The position numbers were made by a program, and so were the translations under genes. Source: G963676655 sp963678305 (GTDB taxonomy: Bacteria; Verrucomicrobiota; Lentisphaeria; Victivallales; Victivallaceae). Taken from it: DNA of 64,000 nucleotides. The notes below the pieces were generated by a model. That model worked only from the letters and a program-made list of their open reading frames with translations. It was not told where the DNA came from and searched no databases. Position 1 is the stretch's first letter. Each line of letters begins with the position of its first letter. Below are positions 43,648 to 51,870 of this stretch, in pieces. The stretch is from contig CAXXVV010000004.1 in NCBI GenBank assembly GCA_963678305.2, positions 62,001 through 126,000 on the forward strand, in the 5' to 3' direction.

Positions 43648-44147
43648 AAATCATTTTCCTCTAACAAAGAACGGATAATTTCGCCGGAGAAGCCCCGGGT
43701 CATCATATAACGGTAAAGTTTTTCACGTTTTTTCCGCGGATCATCTTCCCGAATCAGCATACGCATTTTAGAGGCAAAAGCCTGCTCCGCCGCCTCCCGT
43801 TCGGCATCAGGATTTTCATCCGCCACGCCATTGACAGCCTGCTCGATCATATCAGCCGGAATGCCTTTTTTACGCATCCGGAACTTGATCTGGTAAATAC
43901 CGTATCCCCGGGAATGAAGTTCCCGACACAGGTCAAAAGCGAACTGTTCATCATCAAGAAGCCGTAGTCGGTAACACTCGGATTCAACATAATCCACCGC
44001 CGACCGGGTAAAATTTTTCTTTAACAACTTGGCCCGAAGTTCTCCACTGTAGTGAGCCCGGGCCGCCAACAGCCGCATCGCACGATCCATGGCTTTGGCT
44101 TTATCGTCAATTTTCGGCTCAGTGGAGTTTCGACCCGTTCTCAACAC
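43644..44147 (-). CDS. recX: RecX-type regulator
   Basis: A 167-aa three-helix-repeat protein like RecX, which binds RecA filaments and limits recombination. Family text: AMRLLAARAHYSGELRAKLL, then DYVESECYRLRLLDDEQFAF and YGIYQIKFRMRKKGIPADMI, and YMMTRGFSGEIIRSLL at the end. The longest frame begins with GTG at 44147 inside the permease gene. An ATG at 44087 is an alternative that would remove 20 residues. recA is not in the window. Confidence 0.85.
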   Translation of the reverse strand: MLRTGRNSTEPKIDDKAKAMDRAMRLLAARAHYSGELRAKLLKKNFTRSAVDYVESECYRLRLLDDEQFAFDLCRELHSRGYGIYQIKFRMRKKGIPADMIEQAVNGVADENPDAEREAAEQAFASKMRMLIREDDPRKKREKLYRYMMTRGFSGEIIRSLLEENDL

Positions 44148-45885
44148 TCACCTCATCGATTTTCAAAGATACCGGAAAGACCGGATCTGCCTTATCGGAA
44201 TAGGATATAACTCCTTTGATAAATACTTGCTCACCATTCTGCTCAGTCAACATTTTCGCTTCCGGGGAATTGACCGGCAGAGATACCTCTATTACCCCAA
44301 GCGGTTTTTTAACACCGGGAGGCGTCAACTTAAAGACCTTAAATTTGGCGTCACCGGCTTTTGCTTTATCCGCATGATGAACCTCGGCATTAAAGCGAAC
44401 CCGTTTATCAGCAAAGCGTTTACCAAGATCCTCCCTGAAATTATTAAATGTAACTTTGGCGTAACGATCAGGCATCATCGGCTCCAGAATCAGTAACAAA
44501 CACCAGGCAATTCCACCTGAAAGCAATGCAGCCATCAAACCAATCTTAAGCCATTGAAAAAAACCGACATGAATATGAGAGCGCTTCTCAAGCATTCCCA
44601 GAGCCACAATGTTAGCAGTACTGCCGATCATCGTAATATTACCGCCGAAACATGCTCCGAACAGCAAAGCCCACCACAAAGGCAAATCTTTGACCGTAGT
44701 TGAAAGCTGATCGATAACCGGACAGAAAGCAGCTACAAAAATAACGTTGTCAACAAAGGCCGAACCAACTGCCGTCACCGCCAGAATGAACGGAACCAGG
44801 ATATGAATATTTGTCCCGCATATGGCGGAAAATCTTGTTGCCATAACCTGGTCGACGTGGGTATGTTCCAGCGTTCCGGCAATCGCAAACAACAACATAA
44901 AAAATAACAACGTCCACCAGTCGACTTCACGCTCGACATAGTACCTGGCACGGTCACGCCGGATAATCATAACCACCCCGGAACAAATCAGCGGAGCGAT
45001 CAACAGAATGGAGTTTTTTGACAGGTTGAACAACAATTCCAGCTGGTGGTGAGATGCGATGACCGCAATCGTTACGCAGAGCAAAACCAGACCGCGTTTG
45101 TACGGTACAGTTACTTTAGGAGCCAAACTCAGGTTACGTTCAAGACGAGCCTGCAAACTAATGTCAAATTGTTTCAGGTCTTTGCGAAAATAAAACATGG
45201 TCAGAGCAGTTGTTGCCAACAAAGCAATCATCATGATAGGAAACGACCAGAGCATGAAATCACCAAAAGTAAGTCCGCCTTTGTTACCGATATAAATCCC
45301 CACCGGATTCCCCATCATTGTCCCGGCACTGCCGACATTTGTACATAATACGCAAATGAGAATATAAGGCAGCGGATTCAGTTTCAAACGGTCGCAGACC
45401 TGAAAAATCAGCGTTGAAATGAAGATGATCGAAGTAACTTCGTCGACCGCACAGGCCAACAAAGCCGACGCCACCGCCGTCACCGCAATAAATTTCCGCC
45501 CGTTAATATTCGGCATCGAGACAATCAACTGCACAATCCAGGTGAAAAAACCCAGGTCGCGCAACGCGCCGACGATGATCATCATGCCTACCAGAAAGAG
45601 AATAACCTCAAGCGACGACGACTGAACAAACGCGGCAATATTCAGAGAATTTGTAAAAATCAGAACCGACAATCCGATGAACGCAATCGCCAAACGAAAA
45701 TTCCAGAAGAACAAAGTCCCGAGAATAATTGCCAGAAAAACCGCACAGGAAATAGATTGAGCTCCACCTAAGACCCCTGACGCGATTCCGACATAACCGG
45801 AACCTATACTGACCGCCAACAAAATAACCAGGCGCTTCAACAGCATCATGGTCGATAATTGAACTGAACCTTCTTCTCCATGCAT
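44119..45885 (-). CDS. SLC13/ArsB-type permease with a soluble C-terminal domain
   Basis: A 588-aa transporter of the ion-transporter superfamily (citrate/arsenite/NhaD type), with about eleven to twelve hydrophobic segments. Two hairpin motifs mark the halves: NVGSAGTMMGNPVGIYIGNK and ACFGGNITMIGSTANIVALG. The ACAVDEVTSIIFISTLI motif with an acidic residue in the membrane is typical. After the last span (about residue 465) come about 120 soluble residues of mixed beta structure. The ion or anion cannot be told. SD AGGAG. The next gene upstream encodes an EIIA-CBS protein on the same strand, likely a partner. Confidence 0.85.
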   Translation of the reverse strand: MHGEEGSVQLSTMMLLKRLVILLAVSIGSGYVGIASGVLGGAQSISCAVFLAIILGTLFFWNFRLAIAFIGLSVLIFTNSLNIAAFVQSSSLEVILFLVGMMIIVGALRDLGFFTWIVQLIVSMPNINGRKFIAVTAVASALLACAVDEVTSIIFISTLIFQVCDRLKLNPLPYILICVLCTNVGSAGTMMGNPVGIYIGNKGGLTFGDFMLWSFPIMMIALLATTALTMFYFRKDLKQFDISLQARLERNLSLAPKVTVPYKRGLVLLCVTIAVIASHHQLELLFNLSKNSILLIAPLICSGVVMIIRRDRARYYVEREVDWWTLLFFMLLFAIAGTLEHTHVDQVMATRFSAICGTNIHILVPFILAVTAVGSAFVDNVIFVAAFCPVIDQLSTTVKDLPLWWALLFGACFGGNITMIGSTANIVALGMLEKRSHIHVGFFQWLKIGLMAALLSGGIAWCLLLILEPMMPDRYAKVTFNNFREDLGKRFADKRVRFNAEVHHADKAKAGDAKFKVFKLTPPGVKKPLGVIEVSLPVNSPEAKMLTEQNGEQVFIKGVISYSDKADPVFPVSLKIDEVSVENGSKLH

Positions 45886-45963
45886 AATTTTTCTTTCTCC
45901 TGAATATTATATATGATTTATACCACAGCTTGAAACGTTACTTAACGGGAAAATTTCCAGAGA

Positions 45964-46884
45964 TTATTCCCAGAACAATTTGGTAATCATACTGTTCAAT
46001 CTGACAATCCCCACCAGACGCCCCTCGTGGGTAACCAGAAGCTCATTCATCTGCTCGACTATAAACATCTTCGCAACCTGAATCGCCGGAATTTCCTGAT
46101 CGACCGTAACAAATTCCTCGTTCATAAAATCAGCCAGCTTGGTCTCTTTGTCATCCCGCAGCATTTCCGCGAAGGGTTGAAAACGGTAAATGGGGGTTAG
46201 ATCATCCATCCATAAAATATGTTCCGGCAAACTGAATTTCAGTACGTCCATTCGGGAAACAGTCCCTCGCAAATCCCCGTCATTATCCAGAATCGGAATA
46301 TACTGGACATCATCATTATGGGCAAAAGTATCGATAACTTTACTCAGCGTATCAGTTTCAAGCATTGTGATCGGAACCGGGTCCATAATATCTTTTGTGT
46401 GCAGATAATCGATAATTTGTACTTGGGCGCTGTCAAAATACTGCATGATAGCCGCAGCTGAATTCAGACTGGAAATTTCTTTTACCGCCTGAGGTTCCTG
46501 AAAATCTTTAGCCAATGCTGCCAAAACCTGAAGATGCAGTCCAGGATCGTCTTTCGGAGTGAGAATCATAATCGCCACATGAACCGGCTCGTCACTGTTA
46601 AAATCCACTCCCTGCTGAGAGGTGCCCAGAACTACCAGAAGTTTGTCAACCTCCGCCAGTCTTGCATGCGGAACCGCCAATCCCGGAGCAATTACGGTTG
46701 GAATCAGTTTTTCACGCGCCACAACAGCGTCGATAACCGTTTCTTTTTTAAGACCGGCAGTGTTATGGCAAATGACTTCCGCCAACGCTTCAATCATCTC
46801 AGAACTGTTTGTGCTGGACATATTGCATACAATGTTTCCCGGTGCCAGAAAGTGATAAAAGTGAGAGTCCAGTTTTTCATTCAT
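45964..46884 (-). CDS. PTS EIIA-type domain fused to a CBS pair
   Basis: A 306-aa protein. Residues about 10-150 form a fructose/nitrogen-PTS-type EIIA domain, with the phospho-accepting His73 in LAVPHARLAEVD and VAIMILTPKDDPGLHLQVLA. Residues about 160-306 hold two CBS motifs (TKDIMDPVPITMLETDTLSK, DLRGTVSRMDVLKFS, EEFVTVDQEIPAIQVAKMFI, RLVGIVRLNSMI), which bind adenine nucleotides. No EIIB or EIIC is nearby, so it is probably a sensor and not a sugar importer. It lies 78 bases upstream of the permease on the same strand and may tell it about PTS phosphorylation and energy state. SD AGGAG. Confidence 0.88.
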   Translation of the reverse strand: MNEKLDSHFYHFLAPGNIVCNMSSTNSSEMIEALAEVICHNTAGLKKETVIDAVVAREKLIPTVIAPGLAVPHARLAEVDKLLVVLGTSQQGVDFNSDEPVHVAIMILTPKDDPGLHLQVLAALAKDFQEPQAVKEISSLNSAAAIMQYFDSAQVQIIDYLHTKDIMDPVPITMLETDTLSKVIDTFAHNDDVQYIPILDNDGDLRGTVSRMDVLKFSLPEHILWMDDLTPIYRFQPFAEMLRDDKETKLADFMNEEFVTVDQEIPAIQVAKMFIVEQMNELLVTHEGRLVGIVRLNSMITKLFWE

Positions 46885-47013
46885 TTATACATTCTCCTGA
46901 ATATGATTAAAGACTATTATAGGCTTCTTCAATAAAAGTGTGATTAGCAATATAGTTGTTAATCCGTAAATTACAATTTCTTTTACTATCCGCATCAGGC
47001 AATAACTCTCAGG

Positions 47014-47042
47014 AAATAAGCAAAAAAACTTTCTGCTTATTT
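47014..47042 (-). terminator. Weak terminator-like hairpin after the U32-like gene
   Basis: AAATAAGCA and TGCTTATTT form a perfect 9-bp stem with an 11-base loop, 24 bases after the U32-like stop. No T-run follows on the minus strand, so termination is uncertain. Confidence 0.35.
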
Positions 47043-47066
47043 ATCCCGAAGGACGCTTCCAGCAGA

Positions 47067-48089
47067 TCACTCCTGCGTCTTTACTTTTACCGCGTCAAAA
47101 ACCGACTTACAATATCCGCATGAATCACAATTATGTCCGCATGTTGTCACGTGTTCATGCCAGTCTGCGGGGAAACGAGAATTGTCCAGAATCAATCCGC
47201 GCAACAGCAGAGTATGCCCAGGCTCCAGTAAATCCAGGATGTTTCCAGGATATTTGCCGTTAGCATAGGCGGCCAGAATCTGTCGGGGACGAGCATGTAT
47301 TCGAGTTGCCAGTTTGATCGTATCGAACCATTTTTCATAATGATGAATATCTTCAGGCCTGACCCAGGTATTCTGCAGCAACCGGACCCAGCGTTCATCG
47401 TTGTCAAGAAATTCCCAGCAAGGAGCAGGATATTTCACGCCGCGTCCGGGAACGCTGCGAGCCTCCGCTTCATGCGCTACCAGATTATCGTGAAATGATT
47501 GAAAGGCACAATCGTGTAAACAACCGCTGTTCGCAAGCATGTGCAGGGATTTACCGTGAGCGTCACACCATTCGCGAAAGATTTTAATCTTGTCAATGGA
47601 GCGGTTATATTCCCGCTGCATGTAGTATCCGTCAAAACAATCTGATAATTGATCCATAGCGGTGACCGAGCCGATCCGCATATTGACCGAAGCCCGCACC
47701 GGCAATTCCGGCCTAGCTTCTTTAATCACCCGTGCGACAAAAATCGAGGTAGTGGTCACCGCGCTCAGAGGCACAACTGACTCGACTTTTTTAAGACCTT
47801 CAACAATCCGCTTCTCCAACTCATAAGACATAGCTTCAGCCCCGTAACAAGCTGAATTAAAGAGCAGGACAAGATCAACACCTAAATTTGATATATATGC
47901 CAACTCCTCCCGCATGTTATCCCAGGCCTCATCTGCACTCCAGCCGTCACCGTTACCCAATGGCGCTCTTCCGCTGGGTTCATTCGGAAGAGGAAAGTAT
48001 ACTTCTGAAACATTGTCGCGATAATCCGCGACCACTTCTCCGATCGAGTCAACCTCACTCGGTAATTGATAGCCAATAGCAAACTTCAT
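47067..48089 (-). CDS. Peptidase U32-like protein
   Basis: A 340-aa barrel-type protein related in text to the U32 collagenase/RNA-modifying family. It has LGVDLVLLFNSACYG, the strand pattern PVRASVNMRIGSVTAMDQLS, and Cys sites SGCLHDCAFQSFHD and TCGHNCDSCGYCKSVF. The Cys groups could hold an iron-sulfur cluster, as in RlhA/TrhP and UbiU/V proteins of this family. The short C-terminal CxxCxYC group is distinctive. The target is unknown. It is a single gene between the EIIA-CBS gene and a divergent GNAT gene. Confidence 0.65.
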   Translation of the reverse strand: MKFAIGYQLPSEVDSIGEVVADYRDNVSEVYFPLPNEPSGRAPLGNGDGWSADEAWDNMREELAYISNLGVDLVLLFNSACYGAEAMSYELEKRIVEGLKKVESVVPLSAVTTTSIFVARVIKEARPELPVRASVNMRIGSVTAMDQLSDCFDGYYMQREYNRSIDKIKIFREWCDAHGKSLHMLANSGCLHDCAFQSFHDNLVAHEAEARSVPGRGVKYPAPCWEFLDNDERWVRLLQNTWVRPEDIHHYEKWFDTIKLATRIHARPRQILAAYANGKYPGNILDLLEPGHTLLLRGLILDNSRFPADWHEHVTTCGHNCDSCGYCKSVFDAVKVKTQE

Positions 48090-48248
48090 ATAATCAATCC
48101 TGATATTTTTTGAGTCTTACATGATACCGCTGATATACTCAAATGTCAACCCGCTCCAAGTGTATATTAAGCCAATATTTTCGAAAATTTGCCAATAACC
48201 GCAAAACAGAGTATATTTAACTCAATCAAAAACACATGGAACAATAAA

Positions 48249-48719
48249 ATGACTCAAATTATCATGGAATTGGATTCATTAGAGACGATTCCGTCGTTTC
48301 AATGGCCTCCAGATTTCAGTATCAGACCATACATCCCGGGAGATGAACAATATTGGTTGAACATTCATCGCCTCGCTGATGAGTATTCAAAGATAACCGA
48401 TAGTTTGTTCTCAGAACAGTTTGGCAACGATCAAAGAGTTTTGCACCAGCGTCAGTTCTATATCCTTCACAATGATTTTCCAATAGGAACTGCGTCCGCC
48501 TGGTTTAAGCCTGAATATAAAGATGGTTCATATGGACAAGTTCACTGGGTGGCGATTGTGCCTGAGTATCAAGGCTGCGGGCTGGCTAAACCATTACTCT
48601 CAACCATCCTGATCCGGTTACGAGAGCTAGGAAACGAAAGAGCAATGCTGAACACCGACACCCGGCGTTCAGTCGCCATAGCCCTTTACAAGAAGTTCAA
48701 TTTTCAAAAAGTCAATTGA
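48249..48719 (+). CDS. GNAT acetyltransferase, probably shortened at the C terminus
   Basis: A 156-aa protein of the GNAT family, which moves acetyl groups from acetyl-CoA. The CoA-binding region is VHWVAIVPEYQGCGLAKPLL (pattern Q/R-x-x-G-x-G/A, here QGCGLA). The end reads MLNTDTRRSVAIALYKKFNF, then only QKVN before the stop. Most GNAT proteins have a last strand after the Y-x-K-x-G-F motif, so about 10-20 residues may be missing. The RAYT transposase gene ends 12 bases further on in the opposite direction, and its insertion could have cut the gene. The ATG at 48249 with GGAA upstream was chosen over an earlier start. Confidence 0.75.
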   Translation: MTQIIMELDSLETIPSFQWPPDFSIRPYIPGDEQYWLNIHRLADEYSKITDSLFSEQFGNDQRVLHQRQFYILHNDFPIGTASAWFKPEYKDGSYGQVHWVAIVPEYQGCGLAKPLLSTILIRLRELGNERAMLNTDTRRSVAIALYKKFNFQKVN

Positions 48720-48731
48720 ATAGAAGTTCGA

Positions 48732-49703
48732 TCACTCCAATAATTTTCGGAAGCAGTATATTGCGGTGCCTTTCGAGTCGAGGCCGCGGCTGAGTTGTTT
48801 GTTTTCTACACGGTCGGGATCATCGAATTTGCGGGCTGTTTCCCGGATGAAGAGTTTTGAACCTAATATCGCACCATCGGTGAAGTGTCGGGTCCGCCTC
48901 AGGAAGCGGACCGGCATCGATTCTTTGCGGCGCGCGGTCTGGTCCTCTGCGGCTATTCCGGACGCGTTCGCGCCGCGTTCGGCCGCGATAATCCTGGTCA
49001 ATGAGCACTTGAATTCCGTATAATAATCAGTGTCGCTCCAGCTCGAAGTGTCGGTATAATCGATCAATTTTTTGTAGTGTTTGATGAAGTTGGCGTGGTA
49101 CTGGTGTTTGCCGCTGCCGCTGTAGCGCCCCCAGGTGGTGAACCGGTAATCGGCCGGGTTTTCGGTCAATTTGGCCCGGACCGGATTGAGTTCGACGTAT
49201 TGCAGACAGGCTTCGAGGGCGTCGGCGCCTTCGAGGATGACGCTTTTGAAGCGGTCGGCCCAGAGGCGGCCGATGTGGTCGTAGGTCCGGTTGAAAACCA
49301 CCGAAAAACGCTGTTGGTAAGCTCGCATAAAATAACTTATATCGATCATTTTCGCGCCGGTTTCGCGGCAGAGTTGTTTGTGTTTGGGGTCAATAAACGG
49401 CATTTTTTTCATCGCGTAGGTCAAATCGCCCTCCATCGACTTGTAATAAGCGTTGTGGCGGGCGGCTATTTCAGCCTCGGGTGGCAGTTCGTTTTGGCCG
49501 GGAGCGTAGACCACCAGGTGAAAATGGTTGCCCATCCAGGCGGCGGAAATGACCTCGATCAAGAAGTATTGCGTGAGATTTTGCAGCAACGTAAAGCCGT
49601 ACTCGCGGTCGACCGAGGCAAACGGCAGGTCGCCTTTGTAGCCCGAGACCCGGTTCATCAGGTGGTAATAGCAGCCCCGGTCCGCAATTTTCATTCGTTT
49701 CAT
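48732..49703 (-). CDS. REP-associated tyrosine transposase (RAYT), copy 1
   Basis: A 323-aa Y1/HUH transposase of the TnpA-REP type. The HUH motif is HFHLVVY (His60 and His62). The helix with the likely catalytic Tyr is DISYFMRAYQQRF, followed by VVFNRTYDHIGRLWADRFKS and LQYVELNPVRAKL, the RAYT signature. At over 300 aa it is much longer than IS200 TnpA (about 150 aa). The extra C-terminal part (RRKESMPVRFLRRTRHFTDG) is shared with copy 2. RAYTs are single-copy domesticated transposases that act on REP palindromes. SD AGGAGG. Promoter at 49731-49758. Confidence 0.9.
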   Translation of the reverse strand: MKRMKIADRGCYYHLMNRVSGYKGDLPFASVDREYGFTLLQNLTQYFLIEVISAAWMGNHFHLVVYAPGQNELPPEAEIAARHNAYYKSMEGDLTYAMKKMPFIDPKHKQLCRETGAKMIDISYFMRAYQQRFSVVFNRTYDHIGRLWADRFKSVILEGADALEACLQYVELNPVRAKLTENPADYRFTTWGRYSGSGKHQYHANFIKHYKKLIDYTDTSSWSDTDYYTEFKCSLTRIIAAERGANASGIAAEDQTARRKESMPVRFLRRTRHFTDGAILGSKLFIRETARKFDDPDRVENKQLSRGLDSKGTAIYCFRKLLE

Positions 49704-49730
49704 GGTGTCCTCCTGTTGGGTTTATGAGTT

Positions 49731-49758
49731 ACAATAATGCCGGTTTCGAGATTGTCAA
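49731..49758 (-). promoter_or_regulatory. Promoter of RAYT copy 1
   Basis: On the minus strand TTGACA (49758-49753), 16 bases, TATTGT (49736-49731). The -35 box and the 20 bases before it match the same place in front of RAYT copy 2. Confidence 0.55.
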
Positions 49759-49821
49759 ATAAAAAGTACATGGTAATTTAAAAAATTAATCCTGATAATA
49801 GTTAGCTTAAAGGGTGACAAT

Positions 49822-51843
49822 TCAGTCCTTTTTTATAACTATTGCAGTCCTACTGGGCAAGTAAAGCATTATCTGATATCTGCGCGGGAATTTGCCAGGA
49901 TTGGGATGAGCAATATAACTCTGTCCGGAAATCAGACGGCGGTATCCTCCAAAGTCTGGTTCATCACTGTCCATTAACAAACGATATTTTCCCATTGGAA
50001 CTTCCAATGAATAATCAGTGAATGACTGGGATGGATTAAAATTGAAAATTAGAATCAATCCGCCGCGCTCAAAAGCAATAATTTTGTTCTCTTCATCAAG
50101 TCGCAATAGCTGCGGAGATTTGCCAAATAATCCGGGAGTGTCGTTCAAAATACCGATCATAGCATGATCAAACGTCAGCAAATGGTTGTAACGCAAATCA
50201 TGATTATCAGCAAGAGACCACTGTCTCCTTGCATATTTATAGCTCCAATTGTTGCCTTCACGCGGGAAATCAATCCACTCAGGATGCCCGAATTCATTAC
50301 CCATAAAATTTAAATATCCGTGTCCGGCGGTAAACAATGTAATCAAACGCGACAGCTTGTGCAAAGCAATGCCACGGTCAACCATCAGGTTTTGACACCC
50401 CACATGCATCGAATCATACATAGCGGCATCAATCAAAGTGAAAATCGCAGTTTTACCACCAACCAGAGCCTGGTCATGACATTCAACATAACTTACGCTC
50501 TTTTCGTCCTGACGGCGATTGGTCAACTCATACCACAATCCCCCCATATTCCAGTCTTCATCACGAATGTCAAAAAGTTTGAACCAGAAGTCTGTAACGC
50601 CCATCGCCATGCGGAAATCAAACCCTATACCGCCGCCACAGACCGGGGCAGCCAGACCGGGCATCCCGCTGACATCTTCAGCTCCGGTTGTCGCATCGGA
50701 CCGGAGTTCGTGAATCAGTTTGTTCGCCAAAGTCAGATAGGTTACGGCATCTTCATCGACATCGCCGCCAAAATATTCCTGATAACTGGTAAACGCAGTA
50801 CCCAGTCCATGGTGATAGTACAACATGCTGGTCACACCGTCAAAACGGAATCCGTCAATATGATATTCATCGAGCCAGAACCGGCAGTTTGACAGCAGGA
50901 AATGGAGTACTTCGGGTTTGGAATAGTCGAAGCATCGGGAATCCCAGGCATCGTGCATGCCGCGGCCGCCCTCGTGGAAATACTGATATTCGGTTCCGTC
51001 AAATCTGGAAAGCCCCTCGACCTCATTACGGACCGCATGGGAATGAACCAGATCAATTATCACCCGCAGGCCAAGTCCATGTGCAGCATCAACCAGTTCC
51101 TTGAATTCTTCAGGTGTACCGAAACGGGAAGACGCTGCAAAAAAACTTGAAACATGATACCCGAATGAACCGTAGTAAGGATGTTCCATAACCGCCATGA
51201 TTTGAACCGTATTATACCCCGCGGTTGCAATTCTCGGCAGCACCTGATCCTTGAACTCAATGTAGGTTCCAACATTCTCGGATTCTGTCGCCATACCGGG
51301 GTGAGCCTCATAAATCAGCAAAGGAGCATCCTCAGCAAGCCCGGGAGAGCTGTTTCTAAAAACATACTGATGCTCCGGACGCCATACCTGGGCATTGAAA
51401 ATATGGGTATGATGGTCCTGAACAACGCGTCTGGCCCAGGCGGGAATACGGTCGCCCTGCCCTCCCGGCCAATGCAAGCTGAGTCGATACAGCATATTAT
51501 GACAAAGCACATTGGCGGGCAGCTTGATTTCCCAAACCCCATGTTCCAGTTTACTTAATCTGAATTCCGGCCTTTCCTGCCAATCGGAAAATTCCCCCAG
51601 CAAGTATATAACCGAAGCATTCGGAGCCCATTCTCTGAATACCCACTGGTCATCGGCAAAATGCAATCCAAAAAATTCGTGTCCTGATGCAAAATCACAG
51701 AGATTACCGCCACAGACTTTTTTTTCCACCTCACGAACTCTGGCAACACGCTTTGCAAGAACATCTGAAAATTCGGCCAGATAAGGGTCTTCGGTCAACG
51801 GCCGTGGTGTATTGGAACGGGGAACAAAGTATTTTCTACTCAT
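49822..51843 (-). CDS. glgB: 1,4-alpha-glucan branching enzyme, eukaryote-like (GH13_8-type)
   Basis: A 673-aa enzyme that makes alpha-1,6 branches in glycogen. An N-terminal CBM48-like domain (FREWAPNASVIYLLGEFSDW) is followed by the GH13 barrel: VMEHPYYGSFGYHVSSFFAA, DLVHSHAVRN, DGFRFDGVTSMLYYHHG (nucleophile Asp), AEDVSGMPG (acid/base Glu) and VECHDQALVGGKT (third Asp). These strings match the eukaryotic GBE type far better than the common bacterial GlgB. The last part (YRRLISGQSYIAHPNPGKFP) is the C-terminal beta domain. The gene starts 27 bases after the glgA stop, the last of the cluster. Confidence 0.92.
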   Translation of the reverse strand: MSRKYFVPRSNTPRPLTEDPYLAEFSDVLAKRVARVREVEKKVCGGNLCDFASGHEFFGLHFADDQWVFREWAPNASVIYLLGEFSDWQERPEFRLSKLEHGVWEIKLPANVLCHNMLYRLSLHWPGGQGDRIPAWARRVVQDHHTHIFNAQVWRPEHQYVFRNSSPGLAEDAPLLIYEAHPGMATESENVGTYIEFKDQVLPRIATAGYNTVQIMAVMEHPYYGSFGYHVSSFFAASSRFGTPEEFKELVDAAHGLGLRVIIDLVHSHAVRNEVEGLSRFDGTEYQYFHEGGRGMHDAWDSRCFDYSKPEVLHFLLSNCRFWLDEYHIDGFRFDGVTSMLYYHHGLGTAFTSYQEYFGGDVDEDAVTYLTLANKLIHELRSDATTGAEDVSGMPGLAAPVCGGGIGFDFRMAMGVTDFWFKLFDIRDEDWNMGGLWYELTNRRQDEKSVSYVECHDQALVGGKTAIFTLIDAAMYDSMHVGCQNLMVDRGIALHKLSRLITLFTAGHGYLNFMGNEFGHPEWIDFPREGNNWSYKYARRQWSLADNHDLRYNHLLTFDHAMIGILNDTPGLFGKSPQLLRLDEENKIIAFERGGLILIFNFNPSQSFTDYSLEVPMGKYRLLMDSDEPDFGGYRRLISGQSYIAHPNPGKFPRRYQIMLYLPSRTAIVIKKD

Positions 51844-51870
51844 AGCTAAAAAATCTTATTTGAATTTGTC

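Noticed and set aside
48732..49703. IS200/IS605 insertion sequence
   Set aside because: The protein is twice the length of IS200 TnpA, has the RAYT C-terminal box, and no TnpB or element ends are found.
49077..49727. 216-aa plus-strand open frame opposite RAYT copy 1
   Set aside because: A similar mirror frame appears opposite RAYT copy 2 (62818-63078), as expected when both real genes are conserved on the other strand.
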